Shown: positions 1-5,867 of the stretch, piece by piece
Layout: each line of letters starts with the position of its first letter
How positions within the stretch are numbered: the stretch's first letter is position 1
Source of the DNA: Streptomyces parvulus
Lineage (GTDB): Bacteria; Actinomycetota; Actinomycetes; Streptomycetales; Streptomycetaceae
Reading direction: 5' to 3'
Length of the DNA: 64,000 bases
NCBI RefSeq assembly: GCF_014648855.1
Contig: NZ_BMRX01000010.1
Location: 361,120 to 425,119 of the forward strand
The notes under the pieces: generated by a model
Told to the model about the DNA's origin: nothing
The model's database searches: none
What the model saw: only the letters and a program-made list of their open reading frames with translations
Position numbers and translations under genes: made by a program

Positions 1-2
1 CG

Positions 3-386
3 GAGACGGTGGCGGACGAACCGAGCGACGTCGACGTGGAGTTCACGGACTACGAGGCGTGGCTCGCGGACACCTGGCGCAACCCGCTGCTGAACCGCGA
101 CCTGACCACGGTCGCCGTCGTCGACGGACGCCCGGCCGCCTTCAGCGTCGCCTACACCGACGGCACCCGGTACGCGACCGCGATGACCGGCACGGTCCGC
201 GCCCAGCGCGGCCGGGGCCTGGCCAAGCTCACCAAGACCGCCTCCCTGCACCGGGCCCGCGCGGCCGGCTGCACGGTGGCCTTCACCGGCAACGACGCCG
301 ACAACGGCCCGATGCTCGCCATCAACAAGTGGCTCGGGTACGAGGTCTGCGGAACGGAGGTCCGCCATGTCCGCGAACTCGGCTGA
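3..386 (+). CDS. GNAT acetyltransferase, 3' part
   Basis: This is the C-terminal part of a GNAT-fold N-acetyltransferase. The reading frame is open back to the window edge, so the true start lies upstream; the GTG at 9 is probably internal. The visible 125 residues hold a late-GNAT pattern: an RAQRGRGLAKLTK stretch that matches the acetyl-CoA pyrophosphate-binding turn (Q/RxxGxG/A), then NDADNGPMLAINKWLGY, the Asn-rich strand and terminal helix common at the end of the fold. The substrate cannot be told. Its last 20 bases overlap the next gene, which suggests translational coupling. Confidence 0.75.
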   Translation, partial: ETVADEPSDVDVEFTDYEAWLADTWRNPLLNRDLTTVAVVDGRPAAFSVAYTDGTRYATAMTGTVRAQRGRGLAKLTKTASLHRARAAGCTVAFTGNDADNGPMLAINKWLGYEVCGTEVRHVRELG

Positions 387-867
387 GCCGCCCGCCCGGG
401 TGGACGTCGTCCTGGTCAAGGCCGGCCGCACGAAGATCCGGTACGCGGCCGAGCTGCTGCACGACGACGGGACCCGCCTCGCCGTCCGCGCGCCCTGGGC
501 CGGCGCGGGTGTCCGCGACTTCGGCTTCACCCGCTTCGAGTCCGGCGACGTCTTCACCGAGTACTACTGGCGCGAGCGCTGGTACTCGGTGAAGGAGGTC
601 CGCACGGCCGCCGGAACGCTGAAGGGCTGGTACTGCGACGTCACCCGCCCCGCCGTCCTGACCGGCACGGAACTGGTCGTCGAGGACCTCGACCTGGACC
701 TGTGGCGCTCGGCCGACGGCACGGACGTACGCCGCCTGGACGAGGACGAGTTCGCCGAGAGCGGCCTGGCCGAGCGCGACCCCGAAGCCGCGGCGGCGGC
801 CGTGGCCGCGCTGGACGAACTCGAACACCTGGCCCGCGGCGGCGGATTCACGGACCTGCTCGCCTAG
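367..867 (+). CDS. DUF402 domain protein
   Basis: A 166-residue protein. The ATG at 367 follows a clear GGAGG and overlaps the end of the upstream acetyltransferase. It matches the DUF402 family, small beta-barrel proteins, some of which hydrolyse nucleoside di- and triphosphates. The central region contains the aromatic and acidic features of the family: EYYWRERWYSVKEV, GWYCDVTRPA and VVEDLDLDLW, followed by an acidic helical tail rich in Glu and Ala. No signal peptide or membrane segment is present, so it should be cytosolic. The biochemical role here is inferred from family only; the acetyltransferase partner gives no clear pathway. Confidence 0.75.
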   Translation: MSANSAEPPARVDVVLVKAGRTKIRYAAELLHDDGTRLAVRAPWAGAGVRDFGFTRFESGDVFTEYYWRERWYSVKEVRTAAGTLKGWYCDVTRPAVLTGTELVVEDLDLDLWRSADGTDVRRLDEDEFAESGLAERDPEAAAAAVAALDELEHLARGGGFTDLLA

Positions 868-900
868 GGCCCGGCAGGTCCCGGCCCGGCCCTGGGCGGC

Positions 901-1530
901 TCAGCCGGGCAGCGCGACCACCGCGTACCGCTCGTCCGCCACCTCCCTCCCCCACAGCGCGGGGTCGTCCGACAGCCGCTCCACGCGCACCCGGGCGGCG
1001 AGCGGGGCGAGGAGGGCGGTGAGCGCGCCGGAGGGTATGCCGACCGGGGTGACGGTCCCCCACACGCCCTCGACCAGCACCAGGCGGCCCCCGGGGCGCA
1101 GCAGCTGCCACCAGTGGCGCAGGGCCCGCCCCGGATCGGGCAGCGTCCACAGAACGTGACGGACCAGCACGGTGTCGAAGCGCTGCTCCCCCACGGGCGG
1201 TGCCGCCGCGTCACCGGCGAGGAACACCGCGTCACGACCGGCGAGTTTGGCGCGGGCCCGCTCCACCATGGCCCGGGAGAGGTCGACGCCGGTGACTCGG
1301 TGTCCCTGCTCCGACGCGAGGAGCGACAGGCTGCCGGTGCCGCAGCCCAGGTCGAGGAGGTCGCCGGGCCGCGCGGGCAGCCAGGAAGCCAACCGGGCGG
1401 CCCAGGCCCGGCGTACGCCCGGGTCGCGCAGTCCGTGGTCCGGTTCGTCGTCGAAGTCGGCTGCCGCCGCGTCCCAGTCGATGCGCGGCCCGGCACCGGC
1501 GGTGGTCGTCTCGTCACCGTTCTCGTTCAT
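901..1530 (-). CDS. class I SAM-dependent methyltransferase
   Basis: A 209-residue Rossmann-fold methyltransferase. Motif I is DLLDLGCGTGSLSLLA, followed by VTGVDLSRAMVERARAKL (acidic residue binding the SAM ribose) and later the LVRHVLWTLPDPGRAL and RPGGRLVLVEGVWG strands typical of UbiE/methyltransferase-11 type enzymes. The substrate is unknown. The ATG at 1530 is preferred over an upstream ATG at 1587 because conserved sequence begins soon after it and the longer N-terminus is Arg/Pro-rich filler. It is convergent with the DUF402 gene. The upstream region contains two near-identical 18-bp direct repeats (see separate entry), which may control it. Confidence 0.8.
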   Translation of the reverse strand: MNENGDETTTAGAGPRIDWDAAAADFDDEPDHGLRDPGVRRAWAARLASWLPARPGDLLDLGCGTGSLSLLASEQGHRVTGVDLSRAMVERARAKLAGRDAVFLAGDAAAPPVGEQRFDTVLVRHVLWTLPDPGRALRHWWQLLRPGGRLVLVEGVWGTVTPVGIPSGALTALLAPLAARVRVERLSDDPALWGREVADERYAVVALPG

Positions 1531-1539
1531 GCACCCAGC

Positions 1540-1597
1540 GTGACACCCGCCTCTGACAACGGAGTCGGGGCGGGGGTGACGTGACAACCGCCACTGA
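1540..1597 (-). promoter_or_regulatory. paired 18-bp direct repeats upstream of methyltransferase
   Basis: Read on the minus strand, TGTCAGTGGCGGTTGTCA (1597-1580) and TGTCAGAGGCGGGTGTCA (1557-1540) differ at two positions and are 40 bp apart, the nearer one 10 bp from the methyltransferase start. The TTGTCAG core resembles the RecA-independent damage-inducible promoter motif of mycobacteria, but no good TANNNT -10 box sits at the expected distance, so the function is open. Confidence 0.45.
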
Positions 1598-1682
1598 CAC
1601 GGATGCTTCGATGAGTGAGTCTCGGGGAAAGGGTCTACCTCCGTGAGAACGCGGAACCCGGTGGATCCGTAAGGAGGCAGCC

Positions 1683-1817
1683 ATGCGCCGTCTGACCGTG
1701 CAGAAGCCCCTGAAGAAGTCCGACGCCCGCCGAGTCCGCGAGGAGGTCGACGAGCGGCCCGCGGGGCGCCCCGAGGTGCGTGCGGACATCGCGCGCACGT
1801 GGTGGCCGGAGAGCTGA
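1683..1817 (+). CDS. small basic hypothetical protein (44 aa)
   Basis: A short open frame of 44 codons that starts with ATG five bases after a near-perfect Shine-Dalgarno, AAGGAGG. The product begins MRRLTVQKPLKKSDARR and ends ARTWWPES; it is rich in Arg, Glu and Lys, without a membrane segment or signal peptide. I do not recognise a family. The strong ribosome binding site and the high GC at third codon positions support a real gene. It stands alone on the plus strand between a methyltransferase and an acetyltransferase, both on the other strand. Confidence 0.6.
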   Translation: MRRLTVQKPLKKSDARRVREEVDERPAGRPEVRADIARTWWPES

Positions 1818-1848
1818 CCGGGCGGCCGCGTCATGAGACGCAGACGTG

Positions 1849-2307
1849 TCAGGACAGCCGCTTGCGGTAGTGGAGGCGGTCGTAGGGCCCGTCCACTCGG
1901 CGTTCCACGAGTTCGTACCCGTACTTCGGGTAGATCTTCTGGTTCTCCCACATCATCGCGTTCGTGTAGAGCCTGACCTCGGGCAGGCCCAGCGCACGCG
2001 CGTGCGCGTCCACGAAGTGCAGCAGCCGCCGCCCGACGCCCCTTCCGTGGGCGTCGGGCCGGACGGCGATGCTGTCGAGGAGGAGATGGTCCGGGTGCGC
2101 CTCCAGCACGACGAGGCCCACCGGGTCCCCGCCTGGTCCGCACACGACGAAGACCTTCCCCGCGGCCACGTTCGCCGCGTGGTCCGCCTCCATGGGCTGG
2201 GGCACCACCCCGATGCGCTCGACGTAGGGGCGGTACGCGGCGTCGGTGACCGCCTTCACGGCGGGTACGTCGTCGGTGACCGCCTGGCGTACGGGTTCGT
2301 CTTCCAT
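1849..2307 (-). CDS. GNAT family N-acetyltransferase
   Basis: A complete 152-residue GNAT acetyltransferase. It begins MEDEPVRQAV, has the N-terminal AVTDAAYRPYVERIG helix, the strand DSIAVRPDAHGRGVGRRLL containing the acetyl-CoA-binding R/Q-x-x-G-x-G motif, and the C-terminal NQKIYPKYGYELVERR typical of small GNATs. The preserved YxKxGY ending suggests an amino-group acetylator of a small molecule, but the substrate is unknown. A TACCGT hexamer lies 7 bp before the ATG, compatible with a leaderless transcript, and the 13-bp palindrome GCTCAGCCTGAGC lies at 2330-2342. Confidence 0.8.
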   Translation of the reverse strand: MEDEPVRQAVTDDVPAVKAVTDAAYRPYVERIGVVPQPMEADHAANVAAGKVFVVCGPGGDPVGLVVLEAHPDHLLLDSIAVRPDAHGRGVGRRLLHFVDAHARALGLPEVRLYTNAMMWENQKIYPKYGYELVERRVDGPYDRLHYRKRLS

Positions 2308-2329
2308 ACTCCGAACGGTAGCTACCTCA

Positions 2330-2342
2330 GCTCAGCCTGAGC
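2330..2342. promoter_or_regulatory. 13-bp perfect palindrome upstream of acetyltransferase
   Basis: GCTCAG-C-CTGAGC is a perfect inverted repeat in the intergenic region between the divergent acetyltransferase and LPMO genes. It lies 10 bp upstream of a candidate -10 (TACCGT, complement of 2315-2320) for the acetyltransferase, so it could be an operator covering the promoter. No regulator gene is adjacent. Confidence 0.35.
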
Positions 2343-2485
2343 ACTCCCTTAACGCGACCATAAGGATCTCCACCACCCCTCTCCAGCAGGCGATTTCACG
2401 GTTTCTTGGGGCTAGTTTGCTGATCACCCCCACGGGTTCCGGCCCACGTCCCCCCGTCCACCGTGACCGTCTCCAGGAGATCCCC

Positions 2486-3574
2486 ATGCCCGCTTCCCCC
2501 GTGTCCCGCAGGGCCGCCGCCGTCGCCCTCGCCGGTCTCGCCCCGCTCGCCCTGACCTCGCTCGCCGCCGCGCCGGCGTCGGCGCACGGCTCCATGGGCG
2601 ACCCGGTCAGCCGGGTGTCGCAGTGTCACGCCGAGGGCCCCGAGAGCCCGCGGTCGGCCGCGTGCAAGGCCGCGGTCGCGGCCGGCGGCACCCAGGCGCT
2701 CTACGACTGGAACGGCATCCGCATCGGCAACGCCGCCGGCAAGCACCAGGAGCTGATCCCGGACGGCAAGCTGTGCAGCGCCAACGACCCCGCCTTCAAG
2801 GGCATGGACCTGGCCCGCGCGGACTGGCCCGCGACGGGCGTGAGCAGCGGCTCGTACACCTTCAAGTACCGGGTGACGGCGCCGCACAAGGGCACGTTCA
2901 AGGTGTACATCACCAAGCCCGGCTACGACCCGGCGAAGCCGCTCGGCTGGGGCGACCTGGACCTGTCCGCGCCGGTGGCGACGGTGACCGACCCGGCGGC
3001 CTCGGGCGGCTTCTACACCTTCGCGGGCAAGCTGCCCGAGCGCTCCGGCAAGCACCTGCTGTACGCGGTGTGGCAGCGCTCGGACAGCCCGGAGGCCTTC
3101 TACTCGTGCTCCGACGTCTCCTTCGGCGGCAGCGGCGGCAGCGGTACCGCCTCGGAGGGCGGCGCCGCCGGTGACGCGGCGGACGGCGACACGGCGGCCG
3201 GTGCCGCGGCCGGTGGCACCGCTCCGGCACCCGAGGCCTCCGCGCCGACCGACGAGCAGCTCGCGGCCGCGGCCGACAAGTCGACGATCGAGCACCAGGG
3301 CCACGGCGACCAGGACGCCGCCACGACCACCGACCCGACGGACCCGGCGGCCGGCCCGGAGGAGGCACCCGCCCCGGCCGGTGGGGCCGTCGCGGAGCCC
3401 AATGAGGTCAAGGCCGCCGGCGGGGGCACCGAGAACCTCGCCGAGACCGGCGGGGACAGCACCACGCCGTACATCGCCGTCGGCGGTGCCGCCGCCCTGG
3501 CCCTCGGCGCGGCCGCGCTGTTCGCGTCGGTCCGCCGCCGGGCGCTGACGACCGGTGGCCGGCACGGCCGCTGA
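2486..3574 (+). CDS. secreted AA10 lytic polysaccharide monooxygenase with LAETG sortase signal
   Basis: A 362-residue precursor. The ATG at 2486 follows AGGAGA; upstream in-frame sequence is not protein-like. A Sec signal peptide ends ASA before His34, which would become the N-terminal copper-brace histidine of an auxiliary activity family 10 LPMO; the second histidine is probably in VTAPHKGTF. These enzymes cleave crystalline chitin or cellulose oxidatively. The catalytic domain (to about residue 220) is followed by a long Ala/Gly/Asp/Glu/Pro linker, then LAETG (about 318-322), a hydrophobic helix and an Arg-rich tail: a class E sortase signal. The enzyme is therefore predicted to be attached to peptidoglycan rather than released. 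Confidence 0.85.
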   Translation: MPASPVSRRAAAVALAGLAPLALTSLAAAPASAHGSMGDPVSRVSQCHAEGPESPRSAACKAAVAAGGTQALYDWNGIRIGNAAGKHQELIPDGKLCSANDPAFKGMDLARADWPATGVSSGSYTFKYRVTAPHKGTFKVYITKPGYDPAKPLGWGDLDLSAPVATVTDPAASGGFYTFAGKLPERSGKHLLYAVWQRSDSPEAFYSCSDVSFGGSGGSGTASEGGAAGDAADGDTAAGAAAGGTAPAPEASAPTDEQLAAAADKSTIEHQGHGDQDAATTTDPTDPAAGPEEAPAPAGGAVAEPNEVKAAGGGTENLAETGGDSTTPYIAVGGAAALALGAAALFASVRRRALTTGGRHGR

Positions 3575-3607
3575 CCGGCGGCACCGGGACACGGGGGGAC
3601 AAGGGGG

Positions 3608-3650
3608 GCGCGGGGTCCGTGCGGCGGCTCAGGCCGGACGGACCCCGCGC
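3608..3650. terminator. bidirectional hairpin between LPMO and lipase genes
   Basis: Arms GCGCGGGGTCCGT and ACGGACCCCGCGC form a 13-bp perfect stem around a 17-nt loop, between the convergent LPMO and lipase stop codons. No U-tract is present, which is common for Streptomyces terminators. Confidence 0.65.
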
Positions 3651-3669
3651 GGCGTGCCGGGCGGCCCGG

Positions 3670-4554
3670 TCAGCCGAGGACCGAGGCGCAGGTGGTGGGC
3701 GTGGCGCGGGCCGGGTCCAGGGCGTTGGCCACCTCGTGGAAGGCGATGCGGTCGAACAGCCCGATCGCGAGGTGCTCGGAGAGGTCGAGGGGGCACAGGT
3801 CCTGCAGCCGGACGTTGCGCACCCCGGGACCGCTCAGGTACTGGCTGCGGTACGGCGTCACCACCTCGTCGTACTTCGTGGCGAGGACGGTGTAGCGCAC
3901 GCCGGGCACGGTGTCGCCGCCCGCGTTGAGCTTGGTCAGGACGTCGGAGCCGACGACCTGGTCGGCGAGGGCGGGGGTGTGCTCGTTGAGCAGGTCCTCG
4001 ACGCCGGGGAAGTACGGCAGCAGGTTGGTCAGGCCGGCCAGGGTGGTGCCGTGGTTGCTGGGCGCGATGCCGACCAGGGCGTTGACCTCGGCGGCGCCGC
4101 CGAGGAACTTCAGGTAGTAGCGGGGCATCATGCCGCCCTGCGAGTGCCCGACGAGGTCGGCCTCCGCGGCGCCGGTCGCGGCGAGCACCCGGTCGACGTA
4201 GGCGTCCAGTTGCTCCGCCGACTTCTCGACCGGGCCGAGGCCGTGGAAGAACGGGACGCCGGGCAGTTGGCCGTAGTCGAGGGAGAAGACGCAGTAGCCG
4301 CGGTTCTTCAAGTAGGGCGCGAGGCCGAGCCAGTTGTCGACGGAGTTCCCGAAGGTCCCGTGGACCAGGACGACGGGCCGGGGGTGGGCGGCGGAGGGCT
4401 TGCAGGTGTAGTCGTTCCAGCCGGCGGCGGGCCGTGCGTCGGCGGCGGCGGTGGCGGCGGTGGCGGTGGCGGCGGTGGCGGCGGGGAACACGGCGACCGC
4501 GGCGGTCAGCAGCAGCGCGGCCAGCGGTCTGAGCACTCGTCTCCAGGGCAGCAT
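3670..4554 (-). CDS. secreted alpha/beta-hydrolase lipase/esterase
   Basis: A 294-residue secreted lipase. The ATG at 4554 is preceded by GAGGAG; the longer frame to 4650 has no such site. A signal peptide (RR, then LAALLLTAAVAVFPAATA) is followed by the alpha/beta-hydrolase fold. VVLVHGTFGN is the oxyanion strand, GHSQGG at 136-141 carries nucleophile Ser138, Asp229 in KYDEVVTP and His261 in LSEHLAIG complete the triad. The pattern fits extracellular triacylglycerol lipases of Streptomyces (family I.2/lipase class 2 type). Cys residues near both ends suggest disulfides. The upstream region has two TTAC-N6-GTAA-like elements that may mediate lipid-responsive control. Confidence 0.85.
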   Translation of the reverse strand: MLPWRRVLRPLAALLLTAAVAVFPAATAATATAATAAADARPAAGWNDYTCKPSAAHPRPVVLVHGTFGNSVDNWLGLAPYLKNRGYCVFSLDYGQLPGVPFFHGLGPVEKSAEQLDAYVDRVLAATGAAEADLVGHSQGGMMPRYYLKFLGGAAEVNALVGIAPSNHGTTLAGLTNLLPYFPGVEDLLNEHTPALADQVVGSDVLTKLNAGGDTVPGVRYTVLATKYDEVVTPYRSQYLSGPGVRNVRLQDLCPLDLSEHLAIGLFDRIAFHEVANALDPARATPTTCASVLG

Positions 4555-4862
4555 CGGGTGATCTCCTCGCGGCTCAGGGGAGTTGCGACAGGGAGGTGCG
4601 ATGACGGGACGCCCTGTGATCCGGATCACGGGATGCTGTTCACTCGTCAAGTTACGGGCGAGTAGCGCAGGTGTGAAGTTACGCGTCAGTAAAAACTTCC
4701 AGTGGCAACTGCTGCGGGTGGCACCGCAGGTGAGAGCGGGTCAGCCGCCGCCGGTCACCATGCGGGCCGCACCGGCAGCGCCCCGAGCGCGTCGTCGCGG
4801 GTGACACCGTGATCGTCGGCGGGAGGGCCACGCTCGCCCTGGGCCAACTGACCCGCGAGACC
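4555..4862. other. intergenic region between lipase start and imuB-like end
   Basis: This 308-base stretch holds the presumed lipase promoter and the paired TTAC/GTAA elements at 4652-4692. The part from 4740 to 4862 is GC-rich and open in a plus frame (GDTVIVGGRATLALGQL), but it has no ribosome binding site and runs on into the antisense of the next gene, so I do not call it a gene. Confidence 0.5.
4652..4692 (-). promoter_or_regulatory. two TTAC-N6-GTAA-like elements upstream of lipase
   Basis: On the minus strand TTACTGACGCGTAA (4692-4679) is an inverted repeat and CTACTCGCCCGTAA (4665-4652) is a near copy; their centres are 27 bp apart, about 100-140 bp upstream of the lipase ATG. TTAC/GTAA half sites are common for TetR-type regulators of lipid metabolism, so a two-site operator is plausible. 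Confidence 0.4.
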
Positions 4863-5867
4863 TCACGCCGCCAGCGACCCCGGCATCACCGCCCGTGGGC
4901 CGAACTTCGCCCGGGCCCGGTCCGCGACCTCCTCGATGCGGCGGACCTTCTCGTCGACGGGGTCGAAGGTGAGCTGGTGGGATGCGCGTTCCGCCGGGGT
5001 CAGGCCCTCGGCGCGCAGGAGTACCGACCTGACCCGGGCACGCTGGAGGCCCAGCGCCTCGTACATGCCGTAAGCGGGCCGCGTCAGCGCCGCCGAGTGC
5101 GCGGTCGGCTCCTTCAGGGTGCGGCTGCGGGTGGTGGCCGAGCGGTCGGCGTAGCGCACGGTGAGGGTGAGGGTGCGGCACACCTTGTCGCCGGCGCGCA
5201 GCCGGGCGCCCAGTTCCTCGGCGGCCGAGAGCAGGGCGCGGCGGTGCCGGCCGGGGTCCAGCTCATCGCGGTCGAAGGGGCGTTCGGCGGCCAGGATGGG
5301 GGTCCCCCCGCTCGAGCGAAGCCGAGAGTGGGGGAGGGAGATCCCGTTGGGGACGACCCGGCCGCGGTCGATGCCGTTGGCCTTCTCGTGCAGTTCGCGG
5401 CCGGTCCGCGCGCCGAGCAGGCGCTGGAGCGTGGACAGCGGCGCGGCGGCGACCCGGCCGAGGGTGTCGAGTCCGTACTCGCACAGCGTGCGGGCGGTCG
5501 CGGTGCCGACGCCGGGCAGCGCGGCGACGGGCTTGCCGGCGAGGTACTCCCGCACCCCGCCCTCGGGCACCGCGCGGGTCAGCCCCGGCCGGGCGTCCCG
5601 CAGGGCCATGCGGGCCGGCATCGGCCCCGGCCCGGCGCCGATCACGCAGTCGACGCCGTACAGCGCGAGGGCGCGGACGCGGATCACCGAGGCCAGTTCC
5701 ACGGCGTCGCGCCCGAAGTAGCGCTCGGCGCCGCGCAGGTCGGCCAGCGCGCCGTCGGGCGGCAACGCCTCGACGACCGGCGTGAACTCCTCCAGGAGCC
5801 CCAGCAGTTGGGGCAGGGCCGCCTCGTACATGGGCGGCAGCTGGAAACGTACGCAGAGAATGGTCAT
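4863..5867 (-). CDS. ImuB-like inactive Y-family DNA polymerase homologue
   Basis: A 334-residue DinB/ImuB-type protein whose ATG overlaps the dnaE2 stop by 4 bases (ATGA), so the two are translationally coupled. The palm remnant is VEALPPDGALADLRG, where active Y-family enzymes have an SxDE-type motif, and the first acidic metal-ligand strand is replaced by ILCVRFQLP. Polymerase activity is therefore unlikely. The helix-hairpin-helix VAALPGVGTATARTLCEYGLDTLG (thumb) and the little-finger region up to the C-terminus remain. By analogy with mycobacterial ImuB, it would link DnaE2 to the sliding clamp during damage bypass. Residues about 177-191 are encoded by a palindromic repeat inserted in frame (see findings). 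Confidence 0.8.
   Translation of the reverse strand: MTILCVRFQLPPMYEAALPQLLGLLEEFTPVVEALPPDGALADLRGAERYFGRDAVELASVIRVRALALYGVDCVIGAGPGPMPARMALRDARPGLTRAVPEGGVREYLAGKPVAALPGVGTATARTLCEYGLDTLGRVAAAPLSTLQRLLGARTGRELHEKANGIDRGRVVPNGISLPHSRLRSSGGTPILAAERPFDRDELDPGRHRRALLSAAEELGARLRAGDKVCRTLTLTVRYADRSATTRSRTLKEPTAHSAALTRPAYGMYEALGLQRARVRSVLLRAEGLTPAERASHQLTFDPVDEKVRRIEEVADRARAKFGPRAVMPGSLAA
5295..5337. repeat. dispersed palindromic Streptomyces repeat inside imuB-like gene
   Basis: The segment contains GGGGGTCCCCCC followed by GCTCGAGC, GAAGCC and GAGAGTGGGGGAG, an arrangement I recognise as a common dispersed GC-rich palindromic element in Streptomyces genomes. Here it lies in the coding sequence, keeps the frame and encodes LPHSRLRSSGGTP in the linker just before the little-finger domain. 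Confidence 0.6.

Noticed and set aside
3619..4665. Plus-strand glycine-rich frame across the lipase gene
   Set aside because: It is antisense to a clear lipase and its poly-Gly run comes from the signal-peptide codons.
4741..4862. Plus-strand fragment GDTVIVGGRATLALGQL
   Set aside because: No start, no ribosome binding site and continues into the antisense of the imuB-like gene; probably chance.
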